Source: Elusimicrobiaceae bacterium
GTDB taxonomy: Bacteria > Elusimicrobiota > Elusimicrobia > Elusimicrobiales > Elusimicrobiaceae
DNA: 64,000 nucleotides
Reading direction: 5' to 3'
Assembly (NCBI GenBank): GCA_017546175.1
Contig: JAFYXM010000010.1
Location: 62,001 to 126,000 of the forward strand
The notes under the pieces were generated by a model. The model worked only from the letters and a program-made list of their open reading frames with translations, was not told the origin of the DNA and ran no database searches. The translations under genes were made by a program, and so were the position numbers. Shown in pieces: positions 33,058-41,832 of the stretch (positions are counted from its first letter, which is position 1; the number at the start of each line of letters is the position of its first letter).

Positions 33058-33811
33058 ATAAATGAAGCACTTTAAAGCCTACACTCACCGTCCAGTCGGA
33101 AGCGGGCAAATTGCCGCCCAGCTTTCCGCCGGCTCGCAAGTAAACCGAAGATCCCTGATGCACCATGGTACCGATTTCTACTTCCGGTGTAAAATTGGCC
33201 CGTGCCGAATTTTGATAATCTATCGTGTAGCGCGGGTCTATCATTACCCACCATTGATTGTCCGATAAGTAGCCCATTATGGCTCTAAAACGTCCTTTGT
33301 CAATATCAGGTCTATGATCTGCACCGATGGTGGACCAATACTGTTTATACCCTGCTGCAAAGAAGAAATTACTCTTGGGCATATATACCGCGTACACAGA
33401 CGGACTAAACTGCAGCTTTCCCGTGCCGAGCAAGTCATCAGTAGCCGTCGGTAAAACAAATTCAAACGTCGTACCGAAAGACCACGGACCATATACATAC
33501 TGCGTAGCCGTTAAAGACAGCGAAACATCGGCCAAGCCATTTTTGCTTTTTTCGGGCGATTCATAACGCGCAAGCGGTATTTCCATGCCGATATTCAAAT
33601 GTTCATCTAAAGCAAACCCTGCCTTAAATGCCATTTTACTCACGGAAGTACCCGAATTTTCCAACACATCTAAGGAAGGATTGAACTCCAATGATGTGAC
33701 ATTTTCTGTAGGTACTACATCATGAATGATGTAATTTTTTTGCAGTTGTGCAAAGGCGGTTGATGCACAACACAGCAGGCACACAGCCGCCAAAATATAT
33801 TTTTTTGACAT
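33056..33811 (-). CDS. Outer-membrane beta-barrel protein (paralogue of 30694-31446)
   Basis: 251 residues with a signal peptide (CASTAFAQ). It shares length, strand pattern and many residues with the protein at 30694, including PTENVTSLEFNP, the GMEIPLARYES stretch, LGTGKLQFSPSVYAVY and a closing VGFKVLHL. It is likely a small outer-membrane pore or transporter. The two paralogues flank the antiporter on opposite strands, facing it, and differ in promoter, so they may serve different conditions. Confidence 0.78.
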   Translation of the reverse strand: MSKKYILAAVCLLCCASTAFAQLQKNYIIHDVVPTENVTSLEFNPSLDVLENSGTSVSKMAFKAGFALDEHLNIGMEIPLARYESPEKSKNGLADVSLSLTATQYVYGPWSFGTTFEFVLPTATDDLLGTGKLQFSPSVYAVYMPKSNFFFAAGYKQYWSTIGADHRPDIDKGRFRAIMGYLSDNQWWVMIDPRYTIDYQNSARANFTPEVEIGTMVHQGSSVYLRAGGKLGGNLPASDWTVSVGFKVLHL

Positions 33812-33891
33812 ATTTCTCCCCCCGTACGACTTTAAACTGTTCTTAGCTTAACAGTTTTCATGCACGCCAGAAAGAGAAAAAAAAGATTAGA

Positions 33892-34335
33892 TTAGTGGAA
33901 TACTTCTTTGCGAAGCTCAATGATTTGCTTTTCCAAGTAATTATGCGCTTCTTGGGTTAAATCTGTATTTTTACCGGAAGCAATATCGGCCGATAAAGCC
34001 TGCTCATAACAGCTTAAAGCACGTTTGGCATCGCGCACCGTTCCGGAAGCAAAATTATATAGATCCCCCATTAAAAGCCACACGGCGGGATCTTTCTTTT
34101 GAGCGGCTAAAATGCTGACCCATTTGAAAATCATCGGGTAGTATCTTTCGTCATGATCTTCATAATATAATTCTGCAAAACGATACATCGCCTCAATATC
34201 GCCCTCTTTGGCACGGGCTTCCAATGCTTTATATTTTTGTTTTTTGGCCTCAGGAGACGGAGAGCGGCGCAGCCACAGCCCCCATCCCAAACAACCGACA
34301 ATGATTAAAAATAGAAGAAAAAGAATACTGGACAT
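33892..34335 (-). CDS. Membrane-anchored Sel1/TPR-like repeat protein
   Basis: 147 residues. An N-terminal membrane segment (about 3-23) is followed by Sel1-like helical repeats: AKEGDIEAMYRFAELYYED and AVWLLMGDLYNFASGTVRDAKRALSCYEQAL. Such repeats bind other proteins; no partner is evident. It is monocistronic. TATACT ends six bases before the start and there is no Shine-Dalgarno. Confidence 0.75.
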   Translation of the reverse strand: MSSILFLLFLIIVGCLGWGLWLRRSPSPEAKKQKYKALEARAKEGDIEAMYRFAELYYEDHDERYYPMIFKWVSILAAQKKDPAVWLLMGDLYNFASGTVRDAKRALSCYEQALSADIASGKNTDLTQEAHNYLEKQIIELRKEVFH

Positions 34336-34347
34336 AAAATTAGTATA
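34336..34347 (-). promoter_or_regulatory. -10 element of the Sel1-like gene, predicted leaderless
   Basis: TATACT (34347-34342), then six bases to the ATG. Confidence 0.5.
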
Positions 34348-34407
34348 GATTATTTTTAAGAGGAAAGAAAAGTTTTTTTAAAATAAATCTCTCCAAACAA
34401 TTCAAAT

Positions 34408-34432
34408 AAAAACCCCCGACGGAGTCGGGGGC
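34408..34432 (-). terminator. Terminator after the SWIB gene
   Basis: CCCCCGAC / GTCGGGGG stem with T5 on the minus strand. Confidence 0.88.
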
Positions 34433-34456
34433 ATCATATTTCAACAAAGAGTAAAA

Positions 34457-34711
34457 TTATTTTACGTTTTTGGAAATATATTTGCTCATGTCAAACATGC
34501 TGATTTGTTTTTCGCCTTCAAAGATGGCGGCCAATTTGGCATCAGAGTTGATCATGCGTTTGTTTTTTTGATCCTGCAAACCGTTCTTTTTAATGTATTC
34601 CCACATTTTTTTTACGATTTCAGTTCTCGGAAGCGGGGTAGCACCTACCACAGCGGCGAGTTCGGCGCTGGGGGTTAACGGGGCCATAAATTTTGCATTA
34701 GCTTTAGCCAT
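34457..34711 (-). CDS. SWIB/MDM2-domain protein
   Basis: 84 residues that are almost entirely one SWIB domain: LAAVVGATPLPRTEIVKKMW, YIKKNGLQDQKNKRMINSD, and DMSKYISKNVK at the end. SWIB domains occur in chromatin-remodelling complexes and, in bacteria such as Chlamydia, alone or fused to topoisomerase I; the bacterial role is not settled but is probably linked to DNA topology. AGGAGAA lies upstream at good spacing, with a TAGAAT-type -10 further up. Confidence 0.9.
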   Translation of the reverse strand: MAKANAKFMAPLTPSAELAAVVGATPLPRTEIVKKMWEYIKKNGLQDQKNKRMINSDAKLAAIFEGEKQISMFDMSKYISKNVK

Positions 34712-34803
34712 ATGTAAATTCTCCTGTAATAAAGGTATATATTATTCTAGTAAATTATGCATGTAATTGTAAGAGGGATTTCTCCCTCTTACAATCAAAA
34801 CAT

Positions 34804-36447
34804 TTATTTACCGCAGCCACAGCAGCATTCTTCTGCTACTTTCGGAGCGGCGGCCAAGACTTCTTTGGATACACCGTCGGCATATTTTTTGAAGTTTTCC
34901 ACGAAAGATTTAGCCAATTCTTGGTATTTCTTCATGTAAGCTTCTTTATCGGACCACAAGTTCATCGGGTTCAAGATTTCAGCAGGGACCCCTTCACATT
35001 CGGTCGGAATTTGGAAACCAAACACCGGATCGGTAATGAAGTTTACTTTGGCCAATTTGCCGTCTAAGGCAGCATTGAGCAAGGTGCGGGTGTATTTGAT
35101 GCTGATGCGGTTGCCTACGCCATAAGGACCACCGATCCAACCGGTGTTTACGAGCCAGCAATCTACATTGTGTTCTTGAATTTTCTTTTTCAAGAGTTGA
35201 GCATAGGTATCCGGATGCAAGGGCATGAACGGACCGCCGAAGCAGGTGCTGAACGTGCTTTGGGGTTCTTTAATACCTTTTTCGGTACCGGCTACTTTGG
35301 CGGTGTAACCGCTGATGAAGTGATACAAGGCTTGATCGGCGCTGAGTTTAGAAATCGGCGGCATCACACCGAAAGCATCACAAGTCAAGAAAATGATGTT
35401 TTTCGGGTGGTCGGCACGTTCGCTTTCTACGGCATTGCTGATGAAGTTCAAAGGATAGCAAGCGCGGGTATTTTCGGTCAAAGAACCATCGTCTAAGTCC
35501 AATTTACCGGTTTCGGCGTCAAATACTACGTTTTCAAGCACCGTACCAAAGCGTTGGGTGGTGGAGTAGATTTGCGGTTCAGCTTCGGCATTGAGTTTGA
35601 TTACCTTAGCGTAGCAGCCGCCTTCAAAGTTGAAGATACCGGTTTCATCCCAACCGTGTTCATCGTCACCGATCAAACCGCGGGACACATCAGCAGACAA
35701 GGTAGTTTTACCCGTACCGGACAAGCCGAAGAAAACAGCGCTGTCGCCTTTCGGGCCGACGTTGGCGGAGCAGTGCATGGTCATGATGCCTTTTTGGGGC
35801 AAGAGGTAGTTCATAACGGTGAACAAAGCTTTTTTGTTTTCACCGCCGTATTCGCTGCCGATAACCAGGACCATTTTCTTTTCAAAGTTGATTAAAATGG
35901 CGGTTTCGGAGTTGGTACCGTCGGTAGCAGGATCAGCTTTCATTTTGGGCAAGCAGATCAAGGTAAATTCAGGTACGAAATTTTTAAGTTCTTCTTGTTT
36001 GGGTTCAATGAACATGTTTTTAACAAACAAGTTCGTCCAAGCACATTCAGTGATGGCGCGTACTTTCAAGCGAGAAGCTTCGCTGGAACCCACATAAGCG
36101 TCACGGGCAAATAAATCTTTATCTTCCACGTACTTTTGAGCTTTGGCGAACAAAATGTCCCAATATTTCGGCTCAATACCTACGTTGCCTTTGCTGAACC
36201 AAAGTTTACCTTCTACATCAGCAGTTTTGACAAAGAAACGATCGTTGGGGCTGCGGCCGGTGTGTTTGCCGGTGCTTACGCACAAAGGACCGCCGCACAC
36301 GACGTTACCTTCTTCACGTTTGATGGCTTCTTCGTACAAGGCCGGAGTGGAATAGTTCCAATACACGGTCTTGCTGGTTTTCAGGCCGGCATTTTCCAGC
36401 CCATATTCCGGTTTAAAAAAGTCCGGTTTAGCATTTTTTGTATTCAT
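34804..36447 (-). CDS. pckA: Phosphoenolpyruvate carboxykinase (ATP)
   Basis: 547 residues. The kinase-1a P-loop is GLSGTGKTTLS, preceded by MHCSANVG. The metal-binding region is GDDEHGWDETGIFNFEGGCY, and the substrate arginine region is HTGRSPNDRF. It interconverts oxaloacetate and PEP with ATP; in fermenters it often runs towards oxaloacetate and ATP gain (inference). The C-terminus ends in ECCCGCGK, a cysteine cluster outside the normal fold. It is six bases downstream of an aspartate-type aminotransferase gene, in one operon, linking oxaloacetate and aspartate. Confidence 0.97.
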   Translation of the reverse strand: MNTKNAKPDFFKPEYGLENAGLKTSKTVYWNYSTPALYEEAIKREEGNVVCGGPLCVSTGKHTGRSPNDRFFVKTADVEGKLWFSKGNVGIEPKYWDILFAKAQKYVEDKDLFARDAYVGSSEASRLKVRAITECAWTNLFVKNMFIEPKQEELKNFVPEFTLICLPKMKADPATDGTNSETAILINFEKKMVLVIGSEYGGENKKALFTVMNYLLPQKGIMTMHCSANVGPKGDSAVFFGLSGTGKTTLSADVSRGLIGDDEHGWDETGIFNFEGGCYAKVIKLNAEAEPQIYSTTQRFGTVLENVVFDAETGKLDLDDGSLTENTRACYPLNFISNAVESERADHPKNIIFLTCDAFGVMPPISKLSADQALYHFISGYTAKVAGTEKGIKEPQSTFSTCFGGPFMPLHPDTYAQLLKKKIQEHNVDCWLVNTGWIGGPYGVGNRISIKYTRTLLNAALDGKLAKVNFITDPVFGFQIPTECEGVPAEILNPMNLWSDKEAYMKKYQELAKSFVENFKKYADGVSKEVLAAAPKVAEECCCGCGK

Positions 36448-36452
36448 AGTGT

Positions 36453-37637
36453 TTAGTCTTCCTTAAGCGACAGGTTTTCAAGTGCCTGTTTAATCCTTCG
36501 GACCCCCTCCACAATACTGTCTTGGGAGGCGCAAAAACTAATGCGCAAATATCCATCTAAACCGAAGGCCACTCCGGGCACTACAGCTACCAAAGCCTTC
36601 TCCAGCAGGTACTGAGCCAGCGCCTGAGAATCAGGATTATAGTAGCTAAAATCGGCAAATGAATAGAATGTGCCTTGCGGTTGGTGAATTTTCAAATGCG
36701 GAATTTGAGCCAATTCTGCCAACAGTACATTTCTATTGCTTTGCAATAAAGAACACAGATCCTTAATACAGCTTTGATCGCCAGACAGCGCAGCCGCTGC
36801 AGCCACCTCAGACAAATCACTATTGCAAGAGGTGCTTTGCGCCTGCATGCGCCCCATGGCACTGATTAAAGATTTGTTTTCCGACACTGCCCACCCGATT
36901 CTCAGCCCCGTCAGGCCGTACAACTTAGAAACGCCGTTGGCAATTACCAAGTTTTGGCCGTTCGTGCTGTAATCATAAGGATTCGGGCAGCTTTTTCCGT
37001 CAAAAACGAGTTTATGATAAATATCGTCCATTAAAAGGAAGATATTCTTTTTTTCCGCCAGTTGTACCACCGCTTTGACAAAAGCGGCATCAAAAATCAA
37101 GCCTGACGGATTGTTGGGACTATTCAGTAAAATGGCTTTGGTTTTATCCGTCACGGCAGACTCAATTTGCTCAAAAGAAACCTGCAAAGAGCCTTGCTCA
37201 GGGCGAACAATCACCGGCGTCGCTCCGGCCATTTTTACCATTTCGGGATAACTGACCCAATACGGCGCAGGGAAAATAACTTCGTCCCCCTCTTCTACAG
37301 CCGCCAACAAAAAATTAAAGAGCGCTTGTTTAGCTCCTGCCGAAATAATAATATTTTCAGGAGCCACTTTTTTTCCGTAATTTTCCAACGTATATTTAAT
37401 CACCGCCTCTTTCAGTTCCGGCGTACCGGAAGACGGTGTATATTTAATTCTGCGCGATTGGGCTTTTTCTACAATAGCCTCCACTGCCGCTTGCGGCGCA
37501 GGAAACACAGGCTCTCCGCCGCCTAAATGAATCAGCGGTTTTCCCTCTTTTTTCAAAGCTCTGGCTAAAGCATTAATCTTTAGCGTAGCAGAGTCGCCTA
37601 TACTTTGTGCGCGCTTACTAAGTGTCAGATCGGACAT
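36453..37637 (-). CDS. PLP-dependent aminotransferase, aspartate-type (class I)
   Basis: 394 residues. The PLP lysine is in NGVSKLYGLTGLRIGW (SK). NSPNNPSGLIFD and the early SAGAKQALFNFL are class I hallmarks. The fold is AspAT subgroup Ib; substrate is probably aspartate/2-oxoglutarate, though prephenate or aromatic acids are possible. The following gene is pckA, which consumes or produces oxaloacetate, supporting aspartate. A TGT-TAGAAT -10 and a GGGAG site precede the start. Confidence 0.9.
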   Translation of the reverse strand: MSDLTLSKRAQSIGDSATLKINALARALKKEGKPLIHLGGGEPVFPAPQAAVEAIVEKAQSRRIKYTPSSGTPELKEAVIKYTLENYGKKVAPENIIISAGAKQALFNFLLAAVEEGDEVIFPAPYWVSYPEMVKMAGATPVIVRPEQGSLQVSFEQIESAVTDKTKAILLNSPNNPSGLIFDAAFVKAVVQLAEKKNIFLLMDDIYHKLVFDGKSCPNPYDYSTNGQNLVIANGVSKLYGLTGLRIGWAVSENKSLISAMGRMQAQSTSCNSDLSEVAAAAALSGDQSCIKDLCSLLQSNRNVLLAELAQIPHLKIHQPQGTFYSFADFSYYNPDSQALAQYLLEKALVAVVPGVAFGLDGYLRISFCASQDSIVEGVRRIKQALENLSLKED

Positions 37638-37690
37638 ACGGAAAAACTCCCTATAGATATTCTAACATTTAATTTTATTTAAAATCACAA

Positions 37691-38521
37691 TTACTTTTGA
37701 ATTTTCTCCAATACAGCCAACACCTCATCTAACTGAGGCAAGCTTAAGCCTTCTATTCCGCCGCGGTCGGCTGCGGCTGCGATATCGGGGCTTAGCGGTA
37801 AGCGCGCAGTGGCGGGTATGGCATATTTTTCGGCGGTTTCTTTGACGCGGCTTTGCCCAAATATTTCATGCTTTTTGCCGCAATCAGGACAGGTAAAATA
37901 GCTCATATTCTCCACCAAACCCGAAATAGAAAGATTCATCATCTTTGCCATTTTCACCGCTTTTTCCACAATCATGCCCACTAACTCTTGCGGAGAGGTG
38001 ACAAAAACAATACCGTCCACCGGCAAACTTTGAAACACGGTTAAAGTCACATCTCCCGTCCCCGGCGGCATATCTACAAATAGAACGTCCACATTATCCC
38101 AGATTACTTCCGTCCAAAATTGTTTTACCGTTCCGGTAATAAGAGGCCCTCTCCAAATAACGGGGTCGGTTTCATTGTCTAAGAGTAAATTTAAAGACAT
38201 CAATTGTACACCTGTTTTACTCAATACGGGATATACTCCGCTTTGGTCCCCTTGTGCGCGTTCGGTAACGCCGAACATTTTGGGGATAGACGGACCGGTA
38301 ATATCAGCATCCAATACACCTACGTTTAAGCCTTTCTTCTGAGCGGCAGAGGCCAGTAACGCCGTTACCATAGATTTGCCTACTCCGCCTTTGCCGCTGC
38401 AAACGGCGATCACTTTTTTCACACGGGCATGCGGATTTAATTTTTCCAGTAAGCTTTGGGGTTCTTTTCTTTCCCCGCAATTTTGACTGCAAGTTGCGCA
38501 ATCATGAGTACATTCAGCCAT
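37691..38521 (-). CDS. Mrp/NBP35-type Fe-S cluster carrier ATPase
   Basis: 276 residues. An N-terminal cysteine motif CTHDCATCSQNC, as in NBP35-type members, precedes the deviant Walker A SGKGGVGKSMV. DMPPGTGDVTLT and the C-terminal CPDC pair that binds a bridging cluster are intact. It carries Fe-S clusters to apoproteins. A partly related NifU-like scaffold lies at 61565. A strong AGGAGAAG precedes the start. Confidence 0.94.
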   Translation of the reverse strand: MAECTHDCATCSQNCGERKEPQSLLEKLNPHARVKKVIAVCSGKGGVGKSMVTALLASAAQKKGLNVGVLDADITGPSIPKMFGVTERAQGDQSGVYPVLSKTGVQLMSLNLLLDNETDPVIWRGPLITGTVKQFWTEVIWDNVDVLFVDMPPGTGDVTLTVFQSLPVDGIVFVTSPQELVGMIVEKAVKMAKMMNLSISGLVENMSYFTCPDCGKKHEIFGQSRVKETAEKYAIPATARLPLSPDIAAAADRGGIEGLSLPQLDEVLAVLEKIQK

Positions 38522-38530
38522 ATTCTTCTC

Positions 38531-38962
38531 CTATAATAAATTGAAATTTTCGTCTGTTAAGCCCGTCAGCAAAATACGGCCGTTGGGCAGTAGCGCCGCT
38601 TGAGCATAAACGGCAGATTCATATTTTTTTCCGGTTCCTTCCTGAAAATAAAACTGATGGGGCAGGCGGTATCTTTCGTCATCGGCCTTCAGGTGCAAAG
38701 GTCGGGAGGATTCCTGCAAACTTACCACCTTTTGAGCATCCACAAACAAAGTGATATCTTTTCTATTACCTCTCCATGAATTGACTTCAAAATCATACTG
38801 CAAGGTCATATAATCTCCGCTGAGCAATGCTCGCGGATCTACGGGAGCTATTTTGAAATATATGGTTTGGGCGTCCTTTAATGCGCGTTGAGTATTCCAC
38901 GCGTAACCGCCCAAGATACCGGTAATTAAACAAGCACACAGAAAAAATAATTTAGCGCGCAT
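38531..38962 (-). CDS. GDYXXLXY-domain protein
   Basis: 143 residues from the ATG at 38962, chosen because AGAGG lies upstream; it overlaps the end of the DUF4401 gene by 11 bases. A signal anchor (about 4-22) is followed by the namesake motif GDYMTLQY. The family nearly always follows DUF2157 and DUF4401 genes, as here; the function is unknown. The protein is predicted to be periplasmic-facing. Confidence 0.9.
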   Translation of the reverse strand: MRAKLFFLCACLITGILGGYAWNTQRALKDAQTIYFKIAPVDPRALLSGDYMTLQYDFEVNSWRGNRKDITLFVDAQKVVSLQESSRPLHLKADDERYRLPHQFYFQEGTGKKYESAVYAQAALLPNGRILLTGLTDENFNLL

Positions 38963-39875
38963 GAGTACCTCTTTTCTGCCAAACATAAATTCCCAACACT
39001 AATATCCCCGTGATCATTAGATAATAAGATTTTATGAGCAACGTGGTTTGCATATTATAATAAAGCCAAACAAGTCCCGCCGAAAAAGCAAAGCCCCCTA
39101 ACACTTTTTGATACAGATTTTTCTGAACAAACCCCAAAGTTAATAAAGCCGCCCCCATAGCAGTACCGGTATTAGTCAAATAAGTTAATATCAGTATAGC
39201 AGCCGCAACCCACAAACAAAAACGACTGCGCATTTGCCAAGCATACAAAACCACCAGTCCCACCCCTAAAAATAGCTGCGTCAAACCTCCGAAAACAGGG
39301 GCTTTTTGATCATCAAAAAGCATCATGAGCGGAGCCGCAGACACCAACATCAACCCCCAAGCCAACGGACGTAAATTTTCTTTTTTCAGTAAAAAGACAA
39401 TGTAAGATATTAGAAACAAAGCCACCGCCGCCCATTCCATCGCCAAGGAAGATAGACCGTATTCAGCCAAATAAGCCATGCCCGCAAATCCGGCCGCGGC
39501 CACAGTTAAAGTGCGGTCCATTTTTTGGGTAAACACGTGGTAACTGCCTATAGCCAATACAGACGTCAACAAAAAAACACCGCCGATTTGGAAATTAAAA
39601 ATTTCGGCTACTCCAATTACCAGTAAGGTTTTACCCACCAGAGAAAAAGCTAAAGACAGCTGCGTCAAAAAAGCCTGCCCCGCTGCTTGTATGCCTTGGG
39701 CTTTCTCTGCCACATACGCCAGTAAAGCGGCAAACAATGTATAAATAACACCGGCTATCCAACTTTGCCGCAAAGCTGACAAACTAAAACAGAGGATCAG
39801 CATTAAACAGGATATCCACGCCCCAACAGCCAATAATACCGAAACCATGAAAGGAACTTGATTTTTTTTACTCAT
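38952..39875 (-). CDS. DUF4401-type membrane protein
   Basis: 307 residues with about ten membrane segments and very short loops. I recognise it mainly by context: DUF2157, DUF4401 and GDYXXLXY genes form a conserved set. The start overlaps the DUF2157 gene by eight bases, so the three are translationally coupled. No catalytic residues are evident. The function is unknown. Confidence 0.8.
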   Translation of the reverse strand: MSKKNQVPFMVSVLLAVGAWISCLMLILCFSLSALRQSWIAGVIYTLFAALLAYVAEKAQGIQAAGQAFLTQLSLAFSLVGKTLLVIGVAEIFNFQIGGVFLLTSVLAIGSYHVFTQKMDRTLTVAAAGFAGMAYLAEYGLSSLAMEWAAVALFLISYIVFLLKKENLRPLAWGLMLVSAAPLMMLFDDQKAPVFGGLTQLFLGVGLVVLYAWQMRSRFCLWVAAAILILTYLTNTGTAMGAALLTLGFVQKNLYQKVLGGFAFSAGLVWLYYNMQTTLLIKSYYLMITGILVLGIYVWQKRGTHAR

Positions 39876-40677
39876 GCTCTTTCTCCCGTGAAGTCAACAT
39901 ATATACTCCCCAAGCAGAGCTGACATAAATAAACAGACTCAAGCTCATATTTACCCAGATATCTGCCATATCCAAAACTAACCAACGCATCAGCAAACAA
40001 TCTAACACACATACAGATAAACCTAACTGAGAAGCACCGCGTTTTTTGGCATAAGCATAAACAGCAAAAAGTAACACCAGACAAACAGAAACCCAAACAC
40101 CGCCCTTGTACAATCCGTTAATTAGACAAGCCAACAAAGCCGGAATTAAAAAGAAAAGCGAAAATAATCCTCCTTGCTTTTTTTGAAAATACGCTCTCTC
40201 ACAGAAGACGAAACAAACAGCATTAAGCAGAAAAATCTGCCAAAACAAATGTTCTGCAGATAAGTATAAATAGTATCCGTTCAAAAGTCCTGCCCATAAA
40301 AGCCATAACCAACGGTTTCCTGCCAAAACCGCCAAAGGTAACAAACAACCGGCCCATACCCCCAAAAACTCATATACAAAAGATCCTGTTTGGTAAATCT
40401 GTCCATAAACCGCCCAAAAAATACCAATAAATATGCCGCTGCAAAATGACAACACTTTTCCGACTTTGCTCTCCAACCCCTTACAATAGGCTGCCAATGC
40501 ACAACCCGACAAACCGAATAAAGGCAACCCCAATTTAAAGACAAGCCCCATATTCTCCCAGTTGTAGGCAAAAAAACACACCACCCCGCTCATCAGCAAA
40601 GCCGCTGCCGTCAGTCCGCATAAAGAAACGGCCCAATCGGGTAGAAAGAAATGTAAAAGTTGTCTATTTATTTTCAT
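39868..40677 (-). CDS. DUF2157-type membrane protein
   Basis: 269 residues with about eight membrane segments. The opening, a short polar region followed by LCGLTAAALLMSGVVCFFAYNWENMG and LFGLSGCALAAY, matches the DUF2157 N-terminal pattern (ALLLxxGxxxFxAxNWxxM). It is the first gene of the set. Function is unknown. A TACAAT seven bases before the start implies a leaderless transcript. Confidence 0.82.
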   Translation of the reverse strand: MKINRQLLHFFLPDWAVSLCGLTAAALLMSGVVCFFAYNWENMGLVFKLGLPLFGLSGCALAAYCKGLESKVGKVLSFCSGIFIGIFWAVYGQIYQTGSFVYEFLGVWAGCLLPLAVLAGNRWLWLLWAGLLNGYYLYLSAEHLFWQIFLLNAVCFVFCERAYFQKKQGGLFSLFFLIPALLACLINGLYKGGVWVSVCLVLLFAVYAYAKKRGASQLGLSVCVLDCLLMRWLVLDMADIWVNMSLSLFIYVSSAWGVYMLTSREKEHE

Positions 40678-40690
40678 AAGTTTTATTGTA
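40678..40690 (-). promoter_or_regulatory. -10 element of the DUF2157 operon, predicted leaderless
   Basis: TACAAT (40690-40685), seven bases before the ATG; no Shine-Dalgarno. Confidence 0.5.
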
Positions 40691-40743
40691 CAAATTAAAC
40701 TATCTTAAATACCACGGGAAGATGGAAAAGAGTGTACTCAAAA

Positions 40744-40829
40744 TAGGACCCACATAAAAAATAGGTCTTTTTTCTGACTAAATCTAGGACCATTGGCCCT
40801 TGATTAATAACAGTGCGAACTCTTAGAAT
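40744..40829 (+). promoter_or_regulatory. TAGG-box promoter with three boxes (best example)
   Basis: TAGGACC at 40744, TAGGTCT at 40762 and TAGGACC at 40785 give spacings of 18 and 23. CCCTTGA starts at 40797, 12 bp after the third box. TTGATT (40800-40805) and TAGAAT (40824-40829) are 18 bp apart. The leader is about 35 nt with GAGGAG. Confidence 0.65.
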
Positions 40830-40871
40830 AAGATGGTAGGGTAATTCAAATAAATGAGGAGAAATCCAATT

Positions 40872-41495
40872 ATGAAAAAAGCAGTTTTAGCCTTAGCCGT
40901 TTTGATGTTGTTGCCGTTATTGAGTCAAGCCCAATCTATTACAGGATATGTTGATCCTGCTTTTCAAAGAACAATGCTTGAAGCGGGTGTAACCACTAGA
41001 GTTTATTTCGATGTAGATGATGCTATTGTTTCCGTAGGCGGCGGCGGTGGCACTGGTACAGGTGGTGCCGGTTGGTATTCTCAGGATCACCACTGGGACA
41101 CAACCGTTCTCAGTAATCTCGCCAAGAAATATTCCTCCAGAAAAGAATATATTGCCAAACTCATTAAAGAAGAAAAATTGGACAACACCTATGAAGCCTT
41201 GGTGTCTATTGGCCAAGATCCGCTTTTGACCGCCATTGAGTTGGGCGATAAACAACGCCAAGAAGCTATTTTAAGATCACTGAACGGAAACACCGCCATC
41301 GTTGCTTGGAAAACTTACAAGTCTGTATCTTCTTCCGGTTATGGTTCTTACAGCTACTCTTATTCTACGCAATACCAAAATAAGAAAGTGCAGCTTTCCG
41401 ATGAAGGTGCTAAAAAAGCCCAGCAAATCTTAAGCGGAAGAAAACTTGTCAAAGAACTCCAAAAGAAAAACGGAGAATCTGCCACAAGAAAATAA
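40872..41495 (+). CDS. Secreted protein with glycine-rich segment
   Basis: 207 residues from the ATG at 40872; a GAGGAG site lies 9 bases upstream and the signal peptide (LLPLLSQAQS) begins there, six codons inside a longer frame. After residue 50 there is a Gly-rich run (VGGGGGTGTGGAGW), then a helical part, and later a Ser/Tyr-rich strip (SSSGYGSYSYSYSTQY). No known domain. Its promoter belongs to the TAGG-box group, and its signal peptide resembles those of the 20.5-23.9 kb family, but the bodies are unrelated. Confidence 0.75.
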   Translation: MKKAVLALAVLMLLPLLSQAQSITGYVDPAFQRTMLEAGVTTRVYFDVDDAIVSVGGGGGTGTGGAGWYSQDHHWDTTVLSNLAKKYSSRKEYIAKLIKEEKLDNTYEALVSIGQDPLLTAIELGDKQRQEAILRSLNGNTAIVAWKTYKSVSSSGYGSYSYSYSTQYQNKKVQLSDEGAKKAQQILSGRKLVKELQKKNGESATRK

Positions 41496-41559
41496 AAAAT
41501 TAATTTTCAAAAACTCCGCTTATAAAAAGCGGAGTTTTTATTTTCTCAAATTTCCAAGT

Positions 41560-41572
41560 TTGCTATAATAAA
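41560..41572 (+). promoter_or_regulatory. Extended -10 of tRNA-Ser
   Basis: TGC followed by TATAAT, about 17 bp before the tRNA. The same TGCTATAAT occurs before tRNA-Ala and frr. Confidence 0.55.
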
Positions 41573-41588
41573 TAAAGCAGCGAAGATT

Positions 41589-41677
<89 letters not shown>

Positions 41678-41718
41678 TTTCTTTCAAAAAATGCTATAAT
41701 AAGTATGTTGAATTTTTC

Positions 41719-41791
41719 GGGCGTGTAGCTCAGCTGGGAGAGCGCCTCGTTCGCAACGAGGAGGTCGTCGGTTCGATCCCGATCACGTCCA
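41719..41791 (+). tRNA. tRNA-Ala (anticodon CGC)
   Basis: Acceptor GGGCGTG/CACGTCC (one G-U), anticodon loop TTCGCAA, T loop TTCGATC. CCA is not encoded. It reads GCG. A TGCTATAAT box lies about 25 bp upstream and a terminator follows. Confidence 0.92.
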
Positions 41792-41802
41792 TTTTTTAGA
41801 TC

Positions 41803-41832
41803 AAAACCTCGCGTAAGCGGGGTTTTTTTTTT
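41803..41832 (+). terminator. Terminator of tRNA-Ala (first of three copies)
   Basis: ACC(T/C)CGC-type stem (CCTCGC / GCGGGG) followed by T10. Near-copies end the two downstream repeat units. Confidence 0.8.
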
